NCBI GenBank assembly: GCA_003508835.1
Contig: PUFA01000070.1
Coordinates: 8,011,001 to 8,075,000 of the forward strand
Origin: Eonycteris spelaea
Taxonomy: Eukaryota > Chordata > Mammalia > Chiroptera > Pteropodidae
Direction of reading: 5' to 3'
DNA: 64,000 nucleotides
Shown: piece after piece, positions 10,111 to 21,960 of the stretch
Numbering within the stretch: the first letter of the stretch is position 1
Layout of the letters: each line of letters starts with the position of its first letter
The notes under the pieces: generated by a model
Databases searched by the model: none
Seen by the model: the letters and a program-made list of their open reading frames with translations, nothing else
What the model was told of the DNA's origin: nothing
Translations under genes and position numbers: made by a program

Positions 10111-10928
10111 ACTACTTTACTTCATTCTAAGCACAGAGAAGTCAAGGCTGGTAACCAGCCCCTAAGCGAGGTGTCCCTCATCAAAAAGTTAGGCAATGTT
10201 TGCCCTCAACAGCCTCCTGGGTCTTCTTTTCGTTACTACTTAGCAAAGTACCACCCAACCCCCCCCCACTTAAAGACTCAATGCACAGGCCCTAACAGCA
10301 CCCCAATCCTCTTATTTCTTGGACAAGGCTGTGACCTTCATTTCTCTACCCTTCCTCCTTTAAAAAAAAAAATTACAATTATTATCTAGAAGGGCTCTCA
10401 TGAAATAAGCCACTCTAAATTGTTAAAGACTGATAAGCAATAACCCTTCTCAAACTTAGAGCAAAAAAAAAAAAAAAAAGACTTGTAAAATGTATTAAAT
10501 TATACAGCAAATTTGTTTCTATGAATTGTTAAGCTGTATCCAAGGCTCATTAAATTCTTCGGCTCACCCATGTCCTCTTTATTTTCTTCTTATCTTCAGC
10601 TTTTGTGCCAGACCTTCAGCCCCAGCTCAGCCTATTGCTAAGCTCATAGACAACCAGGAAGGGAGGTTGCACTAAAGAGGAGAGGCCCAGGTTTCTTGGC
10701 CTAGACCACTTTTAAACATCTCCTTTGTCAAGGGAATCTGCCCTAGATGTTTCTTCCTAGCATCCTTGTTTTATAGAGAAATAATCAAATGTAAAAAAGT
10801 ATTGGGAATGATTGTCTTCATCAGTATAAAGGATATTTTTATGTTTAGTTAAGTAAGATATAGCAGCCAGTCTAAAAAGTTATTCAGGAAAAAAAGTTAT
10901 TCAGAATGAATCCTGGATTGCTTACATT
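10111..10928. other. unique interval, no gene seen
   Basis: Contains a C-run (10,259-10,267) and an A-run (10,464-10,480). No gene or named repeat recognised. Confidence 0.4.
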
Positions 10929-10972
10929 ACAATCTCTCTCAATCTCTCCCTCTCTCTCACTTTCTCTCTCAT

Positions 10973-11020
<48 letters not shown>
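10929..11020. repeat. (TC)-rich tract followed by (CA)n microsatellite
   Basis: A CT-rich imperfect tract runs into an uninterrupted CA dinucleotide array of about 47 bases (10,974-11,020). Long enough to be length-polymorphic. Confidence 0.98.
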
Positions 11021-11023
<3 letters not shown>

Positions 11024-11849
11024 TTTCTTTGATGCATGGTTGCAATAAAGAAAGCTAAAACATTAAAACTGTTGCCCCCTTGATAGGGTGCTTCTGCCCC
11101 AACCTCCTACCTGATAGACTGTTGTCAAAACTCCCAGTTTCCAGGTGTCCCTTTCATTAAACCATCTCCTTGACACAATGAACATGATGGCACAGCAAAC
11201 ACTTACCTACTAAAGCCCGTCACGGTGGAGAGGGGGACATCACGTGGATGTTTTGCTGTGGGGCTATTTTATTTTGACAAGACATCATGTCTCCTCACAT
11301 TATTTCCTCGTCCCTTCATTTTTAATCATCAAGTCATATGTACGATCCACATCCCTCGCTCAGGCCTTAGGTCCCATCTCTGATCTCTACCCCATCCCTC
11401 ACCCCACACCCTAGTCACCTCCAAAGGTGAGTCATAGGCTAACAGAGCTCCAGCTTCGGGGACCCTCACTTGAGAGGCCTCTGGGAGTGCTGGGTGTTGC
11501 TGGGAGCTGCAGGGGGGTCAAGATGGGAAGCAAAGCCAGGTTACCATCGAAGCATCTCTGTGTGAGCAACTCTAGTAAACTGCCTAAAAAGACAGAAGAA
11601 AGTATTCTGATTCACCAATCATCAATAATTTGTTGTGATTTATTTTCTCATCCTAAATAAGGATATAAATAGGCAATTTTGTACATAATTTTGCTTTTTT
11701 TTTCCCTTAGAGGGAAAAATTGTAAAAGCTTCAGCCCACAATACCTAGTTCTGCCTCTGATCGTCTCATCACAGTTTCTCTTTGCTTCCCCAGGTCTTAC
11801 CTCATTCCTAAGCCCTACCCCCAACTCTCCCTCAATTGTGGAAACTGTG
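11021..11849. other. unique interval, no gene seen
   Basis: A 77-codon plus frame (11,427-11,660) has ordinary composition and no family signature. A CACGTG E-box sits near 11,243. No repeat recognised. Confidence 0.4.
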
Positions 11850-12045
11850 AGAAGTCAATTTAAATACTATTTTCTATCACTAATTAATTATATGCCCCTG
11901 AGTGAGATATTTAAACTCACTGAGCTTCATATTCCTCCTGTAAAAGGTAAATAATAATAATATCTATCTCAAAGGGTTATTTCTGAGAGGGTTATTAGAA
12001 ATAATGGATGAAAAGTGCCTGTCAGCAGGCATTTAATTTATATCA
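11850..12045 (-). mobile_element. MIR SINE
   Basis: Inverted MIR: 'cccctgagtgagatatttaa', 'ctcactgagcttcatattcc', 'aaaggtaaataataataata', 'aagggttatttctgagaggg'. Confidence 0.65.
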
Positions 12046-12387
12046 CCTAAGATTTTCAACTGCTCTGGCGTATGGAGATGAGGAACACAAACTATGCTCA
12101 AACCAGGTAAATTCCATGAATAGCTTTCATCCTTATACTTGTTTGTCATGACTAGAAGTCTTTGAGCTCTTGACAGAGTGTTGCTTTAGGTTTCCCCAGT
12201 TCTGGGTGTCCCATCTTTTGGTAGTCCCCAGATCTACTTCTTAGTTCTTTTCTTCAGGCCACCCAAACTCTGACTCAGAGAACTACTCAGAGGACTACTC
12301 TAATGCCCTTCGATATGGATGGAGCTTCTGCTCCAACCTTTTATTTCTAGCTTGGAAAAAAACATATTAATTTTTCTGCTCCCCTCA
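12046..12387. other. unique interval, no gene seen
   Basis: No gene, RNA or named repeat recognised. Confidence 0.4.
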
Positions 12388-12737
12388 TGTCTTAGTCCAT
12401 TAGGACTGCTATGACAAAACACCACAGACGAGGTAGCTTATTAACAACAGTGACATACTGCTGACAGTTCGGAAGTTGGGAAGCCCAAGCTCCAGGTGCT
12501 AGCATGGTCAGGTGAAAGCCCTTTTCCTGGTTCATAGTCGATCCCTTCTCACTGTGTCCTTGCATGGCAGAAGGGACTAGATATCTTCTGGAGCCACTCT
12601 TATAAGGCACTAATCCCATTCATGAGAGCTCTACCCTCATGGCTTAAGCACCTCCCACAGGCTCCACCTGCTAATAACATCACATCAGGCACTGGGATTT
12701 CAACACATGAATTTTGGGAGTACACAAACAGACCCCC
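12388..12737 (-). mobile_element. MaLR-type solitary LTR
   Basis: Opens TGTCTTAGTCCATTAGGACTG and continues with 'gacagttcggaagttgggaa', 'ataaggcactaatcccattc', 'aacacatgaattttgggagt'. This is the inverse of the LTR at 52,998-53,352, so the two are copies of one family in opposite orientation. The end corresponding to the LTR 5' terminus has decayed. Confidence 0.85.
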
Positions 12738-12784
12738 CCAGCACCTCATTTAAGCTATTTCCTGGGGTCTCTGTAATAATTTTC

Positions 12785-13345
12785 TAATAGTCACCGAGCA
12801 TCTGTATATGTACAGGACATTTGTTAGGCTCTTAAGAGAAAACAAAGAAAATAAGACAAAACCTTTCTACCTTCACAGGAAATAAAATAGCTTCAAAATT
12901 ACTGCAGAAGAGTAGAGTACATGTTAAGTGCTACAGAAGTTCAGAAAAGTAAAAAAATAGTTTTGGCTAGAAGAACCAGGGCAAGTTGAATGAAGCATTG
13001 TTCAATACTGACCTTAAAAGATGGGGAAAATTTTGGCGCCAATACAGGGGCAACATGTTCCAATGTGTCTAGAGTCTGGCTTGGTAGGAGTGAGTAGAGA
13101 CATTCTGAGAGAGAAAACTAACATGGAAGTTGGGATCAGATTTCAGGGGCCCTGAACACCAAGCTAGAGATTTATGATGTAGGCAGTGGGGTGCCCCAGG
13201 AGAAGGGAATGAAAAAGGGAGAATAAATGATTGTTGGGAAAGACCACCAGAAGTGTGCATTGGCCAAATCAGTGAGATCACAGCGGTGAGACAGATTGGA
13301 AGGGAGAGCTTGACACTGAGGAGGCCATTTCCACTACTACTGCCG
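12785..13345 (-). mobile_element. antisense L2 fragment
   Basis: Inverted L2 landmarks: 'gtacatgttaagtgctacag', 'gttcaatactgaccttaaaa', 'caccaagctagagatttatg' and 'taggcagtggggtgccccag' (degraded 'gggaagccattgaag'). Confidence 0.6.
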
Positions 13346-13519
13346 CCAGACTCTGCTTATAGAACAGAAGTTCTGGGAATTCAGCTCTTGGGAAAAAACC
13401 TTTACTAAAGACGAAGACAAGCATTAAATAAATAAACGCATACACAGGCAAGAAAACACAAGTATCATTTAGAAAAGAATCCAGCCAGACTTCTGATCTT
13501 GTTCGAGCAGACTCTAGCT

Positions 13520-13895
13520 AGAGTTGGCCAACCTTTCCCTTATCCTCCACGCCATCCTCTCTGCCAGTTCCCCTCCTCCTTCTTTCCTAGCTTCTCTTCT
13601 GCCCCTTCCCCACCACGCCTTTGCTCACCAGAGTTCGTCCTCAGCAGCCTCCTCCAGTTGCACACTCCTCCACACACTGGGTTATTTTTCATTCAGTCTC
13701 GTGATCCTAAACCCAAGCCCTTGTATCCATATGCCTGCTTGACATCCACCTGGAAAACCCCAGAGACACACTATGGTCTTCACGTCCTCTCAAAATCTGC
13801 TCCTCCCAGACCTCAAGCCAAAACCCTGGGTTGCAGTCATTCTAGAATCTTCCTCCTCCCTCACTTCCCCTACCAATTCTGTATCCTAAATAGTA
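13520..13895 (+). mobile_element. L2, left part of an interrupted copy
   Basis: Sense L2 interior: 'cctctcaaaatctgctcctc', 'caagccaaaaccctgggttg', 'cagtcattctagaatcttcc', 'ccctcacttcccctaccaat'. It breaks off at 13,895 where an L1 has inserted, and its sequence resumes at 16,771. Open frames here (for example 13,499-13,906) are L2 remnants without function. Confidence 0.8.
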
Positions 13896-16770
13896 AAGAC
13901 TCATAAGAGACTACTATGAACAGTTATGTGCCAACAAATTGAGCACTCTGGAAGAAATGGATAAATTCCTAGAAACAGACAACCTACCAAGGCTGAATAC
14001 TGAAGAAATAATCTGAACATTACTAGAAAGGAGATTGAATCAGTAATCAACCAACGAAGCCCAAGACCATGACTTCACTGTGAGTTCTACCAAATATAAA
14101 GAAGAATTAATACCAACCTTTCTCAAGCTCTTTCAAAAAATAAAAAAGGAGGGAATGCTTCCAAACTCATTTTACTAGGCCAGTATTACCTGAATAGCAA
14201 AATCAGACCACATAAGTACAAAAATCCTCAACAAAATTTTAGCAAACCAAATGCAATAGCACATTAAAACAATCATTCACCATGATCAAGTGGGAGTTAT
14301 TCCAGGGATGAAAGGATGGTTCAATATCTACAAATCAATTAATGTGATACCACATTAACAAAATGAAGGGTAAAAATCATATAATCATCTCAACAAGTGC
14401 AGAAAAAGAATTTGGAAAAATTCAAATAAAAGTCTTGTTCATGATAAAAACTTAACCAAGTAGGTATGGAGTTAACAAACCTCAACATAATATAGGCCAT
14501 TATACTACAAGCCCACAACTAACATATACTCAGTGGTAAAGCACGAAACCTTCTCTTCTAAGATCAGAAACAAAACAAGGATGCCCACTCTCACCACTTT
14601 TATTCACATAGCACTGAAAGTCCTAGTCAGAGCAATTGGAGGAGAAAAAGAAATGAAAAGCATCCAAATCTGAAAGGAAGAAGTAAAACTGTTCTATTTT
14701 AAAATGACATGATATATTTAGAAACCCTAAAGACTCCACTGAAAAAAAAAACTGTTAGAACAAATGAATTTAGTAAAGTTGCAGGATACAAAATCAGTTT
14801 ACAAAAGTCAGTTGCATTTCAATATACTAACAACTAACCATCAGAAAGATAAATTATAAAAATAATCTCATTTGCAAATGTATCAAAAAGAATAAAATAC
14901 CCATGAATAAATTTAATCAAGGAGGTAAAATATCTGTACACTGAAAACTATAAGACTGATGAAAGAACCTGAAGAAGAAACAAATAAATGGAAAAATATT
15001 TAGTACTCATGGAGTACAAGAATTAATACTGTTAAATGTCCACACTGCCCAAAGCAATCTACAGATTCAGTTCAATTCCTATCAAAATTCCAATCGCATT
15101 TTTCACAGAAATAGAAAAAAAAATTAAAATTCGTGTGCAGCTATAAAAGACCCCAAATAGCCAAAGCAACCTTGAGAAAAAAAGATCAAAGCCAAAGGCA
15201 TCACACTTCCTGATTTCAAACTATTGTACAAAACTATAGTAATGAAAACAGTATGTATGATATTAGCATAAAAGTAGATACCTGGAATAGAGAGCCCAGA
15301 AGTAAACCCACGTATCTATGGCTGATTAATTTAAAACAAAGGAGCCAAGAATATATAATGGGGAAAGGATAGTCTCTTCAATAAATGGTATTGGAAAAAC
15401 TGGATAGCCACATGCAAAAGAATGAAACTGGACCCCCATCTTATACTATACACTAATATCAATTCAAAATGAATTAAAGATTTGAACATAATACCTGAAA
15501 CCATAAGACTCCTAGAAGAAAACATAGGGTAAGCTCCTTGATGTTAGTCTTAACAATGGTTTTTTGGGGAACTGACATCAAAAGTAAAGACAACAAAAAC
15601 AAAAATTAGCAAGCAAGACAACATCAAATTAAAAAGCTTCTGCAAAGGAAATCATCAACAAAAAGAAAAGGTAACCTACGGAATGGGAGGAAATATTTGC
15701 AAATCATGTATCTAAGGGGTTAATATCCAAAATGTATAAAGAACTCACACAACTTAATAGCAAAAAAAAAAAAATCCAATTAAAAAATGGGCAGAGGAAC
15801 TAAATAGACATTTTTCCAAAGAAGATATACAAATGACTAACAGGTACATGAAAAGATGCATCATCACTAATCATTCAGAGAAATGCAAATCAAAACCACT
15901 ATGGGACATCATCTCACATCTATTAGAATGGCTATCATCAAAAAGACAAGAGTTAACAAGTGTTGATGAGGATGTGGAGAAAAGGGGACCCTCATGCACT
16001 GTTGGTGGGAATGTGAAGTGGTGCAGCCACTATGGAAAACAGTTTGGAGATCCCTCAAAAAATTAAAAATAGAACTACCACATCATCCAGCAATTCCACT
16101 TCTGGGTATATATCCGCAGGAAACAAAATCACTATCTCAAAGAGATATCTGCACCCCCATGTTCATCACAAAGTTATTCAATACATGGAAAAAAACAAAG
16201 TGCCCATTGATGGATGAATAAATGAATGTGTGTGTGTATATATTTGTAAAATGGAATATTATGCAGTCAAAAAGAAGGAAATCTTGTTATTAATGACAAC
16301 ATGGATGATTTTTAGACTGAGGGCATTATGCTAAGTGAAATAAGTCAGACAGAGAAAGACAAATACAATACTGTATGATTTCACTTATATGTGGATCTAA
16401 AAACATCCAACTCATAAAATGGACATAAGATTGGTAGTTGCCAGTGGTGGGAAGTAATTAAGTGAAGGTGATCGAAAGATACAAACGTCCAGTTATAAGA
16501 TAAATAAGTTCTGGGAATGCAGTGCACAGCATGGTGACAGGAGTTAATAGTGTATTGTATATTTGAAAGTTGCTAAGAGAGTAGGTCTTAAAAGTTTTCA
16601 TCACAAGAAAAAATTCGTAACTATGAGTGGTGATGGATATTAACAAAATGTTTTGCAGTAATCATTTCACAATATATCCATATATCATATCATTACATTA
16701 CACACTTTAATGCAAAGTAATATGTCAATTATATATCAACAAAACTAGAAAAACTAGAAATAAAAAATAA
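13896..16770 (+). mobile_element. L1 retrotransposon, 5'-truncated, ORF2 3' part, 3' UTR and tail
   Basis: A 2,875-bp L1 inserted into an L2. It begins inside ORF2 ahead of the reverse-transcriptase domain. A 16-residue stretch beginning HDQVG and ending FNI is intact at 14,281-14,328, and the GCPLSPL-like region lies near 14,579. The catalytic FADD tetrad at 14,697-14,708 has decayed to F-stop-N-D, so the enzyme is dead. The C-terminal '[15 protein letters not shown]' region lies near 16,000. The 3' UTR (from about 16,220) carries 'gatttcacttatatgtggat', and the element ends in an impure A-rich tail. TAAATAGTA flanks both sides (13,887-13,895 and 16,771-16,779) as a 9-bp target-site duplication. 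Many stops and indels place it among old (L1MA-like) copies. Confidence 0.95.
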
Positions 16771-17515
16771 TAAATAGTACTCAAATCCATTTTTTCCTCA
16801 ACGTACCCATTTCCATTGTCTTAGGCCTTTATCATCGTTCACTGAATTATTATAATAGCCTGCTAATTAGTTCTCTCCTTCTGCCTTCTCACTGCTATCC
16901 AAATCACTTTTAAAACAAAATCTGATCCTGTGACTCCACTGCTTAAAAACTTAAATGGCTCTCCACCTTACCTGCCCTCAACTCTTCCAGCATAATGTTT
17001 GTGTTCCTTAGTGTTAGGATCTGCCCCCAACATAACCTCTTCACCTTTCTCTCCCACTACTCCCACCATCATCATTTATTCATTCGTTCAGCAAGGGTTT
17101 ATGGAGCATCTGCTGTGTACCTCACACTACATGCTACAGCCATATTTGTAATACCTGGACACCCAATACAATGTTCCACCTCCTTCTGTGTGTTTTCCAA
17201 CTGCCTGGTCCTCCCTCTTCTCTCTCCAGCCTCCCCCAGTCTACCTGTTCTGCAAGACACAGATTAGGTGCTACCTCTTCTCTTTCAAGTCTTCACTGGC
17301 CTCTAGGTAGAGCGGACCATTCTGCATCTCTGTCCTCACTGCATGCATGCTCTTCCACTCTTACTGCACACTACATGTCTTTTATGTGTTTATTAGTCTT
17401 TGCCTCTACATTTTTAACTACTTGAGAACAGGCTGTACATATCTAATTCATCCTAGGTCCCAACAACACTTAGTACAGAAGCTAAAAGTAAAAAGTCAAT
17501 AAAATTTTGTTGACT
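16771..17515 (+). mobile_element. L2, right part of the interrupted copy
   Basis: Continues the L2 left at 13,895: 'cgttcactgaattattataa' then 'tagcctgctaattagttctc', 'aaatctgatcctgtgactcc', 'cactgcttaaaaacttaaat', and the L2 3' end 'cttgagaacaggctgtacat' through 'aataaaattttgttgactga'. The join across the L1 is consistent with L2 order. Confidence 0.88.
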
Positions 17516-17859
17516 GATTTCTAAGATCTTTTCCAGCTCTAAAATTCTGAGATTCAGGGACAAGGTAAAGATTAAAAAATAATAATAATTGAGAATACGT
17601 CATATATTCACATCCCACTCCACACAAAATTATAAATTTGGATTCTCGTATTTGGGATTTTCTTAACTATCCCAGACAGCATGCAGCAACTGCAGATGCC
17701 ATGCTAGTGTTGGTACTCTCCTGCCCCTCTCTGAGCCCCACCCGCTTAATGGGTGTCAAGTAAACGTTAACTGTTAACTGCCTTTCTGATCTATACCTTT
17801 ACTTCTGTAATCCTAAACAAGGCAGGGAAAGGAATCCTAGGCTGTCACACCACCTCTTG
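17516..17859. other. unique interval, no gene seen
   Basis: The first 50 bp ('agatcttttccagctctaaa') resemble the end of an ancient MIR-like repeat. The rest is unassigned. Confidence 0.4.
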
Positions 17860-17921
17860 CCGCGAGAGGGCGACAGGAGACCCCATTTGTGTTAAAACCC
17901 TTCTGGCCACCAGATGGCCCC
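17860..17921 (+). promoter_or_regulatory. pair of CTCF-like motifs in tandem
   Basis: CCACCAGATGGCCCC (17,907-17,921) fits the CTCF core CCASYAGRKGGCRSY at 14 of 15 positions. CCGCGAGAGGGCGAC (17,860-17,874) fits at 12 of 15 and keeps the AGAGGGCG heart. Both point the same way, 47 bp apart, in sequence that I cannot assign to a repeat. CTCF binding here would mark a loop anchor or boundary. This is a motif match only. Confidence 0.55.
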
Positions 17922-19084
17922 AAATACCAGCTTAACGGAACCAAGGATCTAATTTCGGTCAGGTGCACTTCAGAACCCGTTTTTCCTTTATTCCCTCGCC
18001 CTAAAAAGTGAAATCTCTCCCACAAGTGACTAAATACCTAAAAAATTATCTAGAGCTACATGTTACTTTACTGAGAAAGAGGAACTGTAGGAAGAGAAAG
18101 GAGCAACGAGATGAACTATTTAAAAATTGGGTAAAATGGGAGGCCCTCTTCAAGCCAAATAAAAGGACCAGAAATGTTAATATGGACTGAGGATTTAGGT
18201 GAGGCCAGAAAGTTGTTGTGAATTTTTTTAGGTGTGTTAATGGTGTTTTAGTTAAGAAAATAATAAATATACATAACTAAAAACAAAAATAAAAGTCCCC
18301 CAAAAAGTCCTGGGATATGGGTGGTGGTTCCTCACCATGATCATCAAAATATATTCTTGAGAGTCTGACATTCTCATCATGCCTCAAACAATCAACATGC
18401 AAAAGGTGTTTGTGAGCTGAAGAAACCCCTAGTAGGAGAGAGTTTTGCTGGGCAGGAAGATATTTAAGCCATGTCCTGCTCCTGGGCCCTTGGTAAGCTG
18501 GCACGCAGCGGGGAGTGGGGGTGGGAGGCAGAAAGCAAATCCTGCAGACCTCCTGGAGGAAGCTGCTTTAACCCGAAGTGCAGCAAACTCAGGAGAGGAG
18601 TTTTTATGTTAGTTCTGGACAGACTTCTGGAATTTACTTCCTCCTTAAATGCTTTCAGGTCTTCCCATTACAGGTGAGTAGTCGTTATGTACCTCAAGGA
18701 AGAAACCTCCATTACAAATCACGATTCACACCCAGATTGTAGGAAAAGGCGACACTAGTGTGTGTGATACTTTCATTCAGAAGAACTGAGCCGGAAAGGC
18801 TGACCAGGTAGCCTCATTGTTTTAATTTTGTAGACCTCAGAAGAAAAAAATTCCATGCCCTGCTTTTCTTCTTCATAGACTGGTGCTATTTCTCCTATGC
18901 TAAAAGAAAACTGTTTATAGGGAAGCTGACTGTAAGCAGTATTTTTAACCAAAAAGAAATTAGTGCCCGCCACCCACAAAATGTATGTGACATGCTCCAA
19001 CTTGCCCCATTTAAAGTCAGTCCCCATGTTATTCTGTCACAGCACCTGTATAAGTCCTTCACAGCACCCATGACACAGTTGTTA
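17922..19084. other. unique interval with a weak exon-like segment
   Basis: A 68-codon plus frame (18,471-18,677) ends in a strong donor-like CAG/GTGAGT at 18,670-18,678, with an AT-rich 'atatttaagcc' 20 bp before its ATG. No protein family is recognisable and no acceptor supports it. No named repeat seen. Confidence 0.35.
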
Positions 19085-19240
19085 CATATTTAACTTGTTT
19101 GTTTACTTGTTTATTGATGGTCCTCTCCGCTAGACTATAGGCTCCATGGGTGCAGGACCTGGGTCTGTTCTGTTCACCACTCTCTCAGCTTTTAGCAAAC
19201 AGCGCCAACTATGCACTTAGTTGTTGAATGAAGAAAAAAA
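19085..19240 (+). mobile_element. L2 3' end
   Basis: 'gtttgtttacttgtttattg', 'ctagactataggctccatgg', 'gcaggacctgggtctgttct' and the closing 'gcacttagttgttgaatgaa' are the diagnostic L2 tail. Confidence 0.7.
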
Positions 19241-19604
19241 AAATGAGTGAAGAGAAAGTTTAGTGTTATTCAAATTCTCCCAAATGCAGGAGGGGGAAAA
19301 ATGAAATCCTGGCTGGTTTTACATTGAACATTCTTTTAGGAGTGAACTGGACTATTGAGACTCTTGCTCTTCTTCAACAGAGTCCAATTATAATTACTGT
19401 TCATTTACCTGTGTCCTCTTGGAAGGACTGCTTAGCCAATTTACTAACATTAAAACACAGGAATGTGAAATTTCACTGCTGAGATGGCAATCTATTTAAA
19501 ATATGTCCTAATTTTACTCTCTCGTTAGATGGTTCTCCTGACAAATCTCTTTATAAAAGCCAAGTCCTCCCCTAATTAAGCTTAATCGTGGTAGAATCAT
19601 TAGT
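19241..19604. other. unique interval, no gene seen
   Basis: Nothing recognisable. Confidence 0.4.
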
Positions 19605-19755
19605 ACGCTGCAAAGATCCGGGCTGGGGCCTGAACTAGTCCCAGCGTGGCCACTTACAGCTGTGTGACCTGGAGCAAGTCAGCTTTCTTGAGCTTTCATG
19701 TTCCCACCTAACAACGCCTCTCATCAGGGCCACGTACCTGGCACATACGGGACAC
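19605..19755 (-). mobile_element. MIR SINE
   Basis: Inverted MIR: 'ggccacttacagctgtgtga', 'cctggagcaagtcagctttc', then 'cgtacctggcacatacggg'. Confidence 0.7.
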
Positions 19756-20195
19756 TCGGAACTATTCAATTCCCCTACTTTCAACATCAACCAAGAGTAG
19801 CGAAGCTACCCAAGACACCTCAGACTGACTCGTCCAAGCATTAGTTACATTCAACTTAAGAAATAAGACCGCAGACGACCTCACCATCACCCCAACTCAA
19901 ACTTTCCAGGATCCATTTTTATGTACACTTCAACAGCAGATGGACACCCACCGTACACATACGCACTCCCTACGTCCGTCACCCCGACTTACACAGAACT
20001 GCACTGGTTCCCTGCTACCCCCACAAAGTCTCCACTGACAGCTTTTTACTTCATTGCTCAATATGGCCAAGCGTTCAAGAGCTGAAAAGGGTGAATGTGT
20101 TACAGAGACTATGGTTTCCCTAGCCCCCCCACCAACGAGCTGCAGTTAAGGGGTCTACATGCAGCGTACGGCCACGCACAGGACAGAACAGGCGA
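19756..20195. other. unique interval, no gene seen
   Basis: Somewhat richer in CpG than its flanks ('cgtacgg', 'tacgtccgtc'), but without promoter motifs I can name. Confidence 0.35.
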
Positions 20196-20470
20196 ATGTC
20201 CTTAACATTCGAAACCCATACAAATCAATTAGAAAGTCTATTCGGAAAGAGAAAAATGAAGACTAAATACAGAAAAAGAACGCAAAAGGCCAGTAACCCT
20301 GTGAAAATATGTTCAGGCTTACTCATAAGTAAGACAAATCAAAACAATAAGACACCATTTTTTACCTATCTGATTAACCAAAACCAAAACTGTTAATGCC
20401 CAGTGTTGGCAGGGTGTGGAGAAACCAGGCGCTCTCACATACTATCGACAGAAGTATAAGCTGGACAATT
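20196..20470 (+). mobile_element. old L1 fragment
   Basis: Matches the L1 segment 'caaatcaaaacaataagaca', 'ccattttttacctatctgat' and 'tgttggcagggtgtggagaa'. It ends abruptly at about 20,470, where an earlier part of L1 begins again. Confidence 0.65.
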
Positions 20471-21425
20471 AACGAAGTTGAAAATTTTAATATAAAATTC
20501 AACTACAGTAAAACAACTTCTGCTCATCGAAAGTCACCCATTTAAAAGGTGAAAAGACAATCAACACATTGGGAAAGATATTATTTACCCCATGACAGAT
20601 GAGTAAGCACAATATATAATGAAATTCTATAACTCAATAAGGAAAGGACAAACAAACAAAAAATAATGGGGAAAGGCAATTTACAAAGAGGAGAAACATA
20701 CATGGCCACAAAATACATGAAAAGAGGTCCAGCGTTGCTAGGAATCAGAAAAGTAAATGAAAAACACAACAAGCATTACACATCAATGAAATTCGCAAAA
20801 ATTAAAAGGTTGGACAAACCAAGTTGGTGAGGATGAGGCATAACTGACTACAGGTAAGAGTGTAAAACCACTGTGGAGAACAATCGAATATCGTTGAAGA
20901 TTCCCATCTTCTACGAACCAGCATTCCCTCCTAGGCAAATATCCTAAAGAAATCCTCACGCATGTACAACCAATAGATATATACGAGAATGTTCATAGCA
21001 GCATCGTTTGTAACAGGAAAAAAAAAACTGGTCCAACTTAAATGTCCATTAACTAGAAAATGGATACATAAGTTGTGGTATATTCATATAATTTAAGTTC
21101 TTCAGTACTGAAAAGAAATTAGCTCAAAAATGGTATCAACATGGAGGAATCTCAGAAATATTATATTGAGAAAAGGATGCAAAATATATACTACAAAGTA
21201 CTATTTATGTAAAATGTAAGAACATTCAAAGCATTGCACGGGGAAAAAAAGATAATTACCAAATTCGGGATCCTGGCAGCCTCTGGGTAGAACCAGAGGG
21301 ACAACAATCAGGCTTGTACAAAGGAGCATGTACCTGTGTTGACAGTATTGTTTTTTAAGCTGTTTTTATTCTTTATGTCTTTCTGTATTTCTTAAGTAGT
21401 GCATAATAAATTTTTTTATTTTAAT
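20471..21425 (+). mobile_element. old L1 3' fragment
   Basis: Separate L1 insertion repeating the consensus region of the preceding fragment: 'gagaaacatacatggccaca', 'gttggtgaggatgaggcata', 'catgtacaaccaatagatat', 'ggatacataagttgtggtat', ending in a TA-rich 3' UTR near 21,420. Confidence 0.78.
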
Positions 21426-21429
21426 GTAC

Positions 21430-21736
21430 ATATATTTTCACCTAATTCCACTGCTAGAAATTTTTCTTACATATGTATTAGCATATGCACAAATATGTAA
21501 TAACATATACCCAAAAAATGCTTATTGTAGTAGTTTATAAGGGAAAAACTGGAAACAAGCCAAAAATGGGGATAGTATATAAAACAGTCAATGCAATACC
21601 AGAGCCAGACGATCATTTAAAAGAATGAGATAGAAAAAAAAAGAAATGAGATAGACCTGTATGTCAATATATATAAAGTGTGAGAAGAAAGGATCACAGG
21701 ACTAGATCATTTATGGAAAAATATAAGATTAGATGT

Positions 21737-21775
<39 letters not shown>

Positions 21776-21960
21776 TATACAACCAAGAATTTCTGGGTCA
21801 CACAAAACCATTAACTTCAGTCTTCTCAGGGGAATGAGAATGAGTAATGAGAGGGGACTTCTCTTTTCATTTTACACCATTCAGAATAATTTGCATCTCT
21901 GTTTTTATCATTAGTGCATATTGCCTTTACAATGCAAATAAATAGATAAATCAGCGGAAA
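21430..21960 (+). mobile_element. third old L1 3' fragment
   Basis: 'cacctaattccactgctaga' resumes L1 order yet again, with 'ggaaacaagccaaaaatggg' and an extended (AC)n inside the 3' UTR. The tail reads 'gcatattgcctttacaatgc'. Confidence 0.6.
21739..21773. repeat. (AC)n microsatellite
   Basis: Thirty-five bases of uninterrupted AC within an L1 3' UTR. Confidence 0.98.

Noticed and set aside
13499..13906. 135-codon plus frame
   Set aside because: Falls in L2 sequence and crosses the L1 insertion junction.
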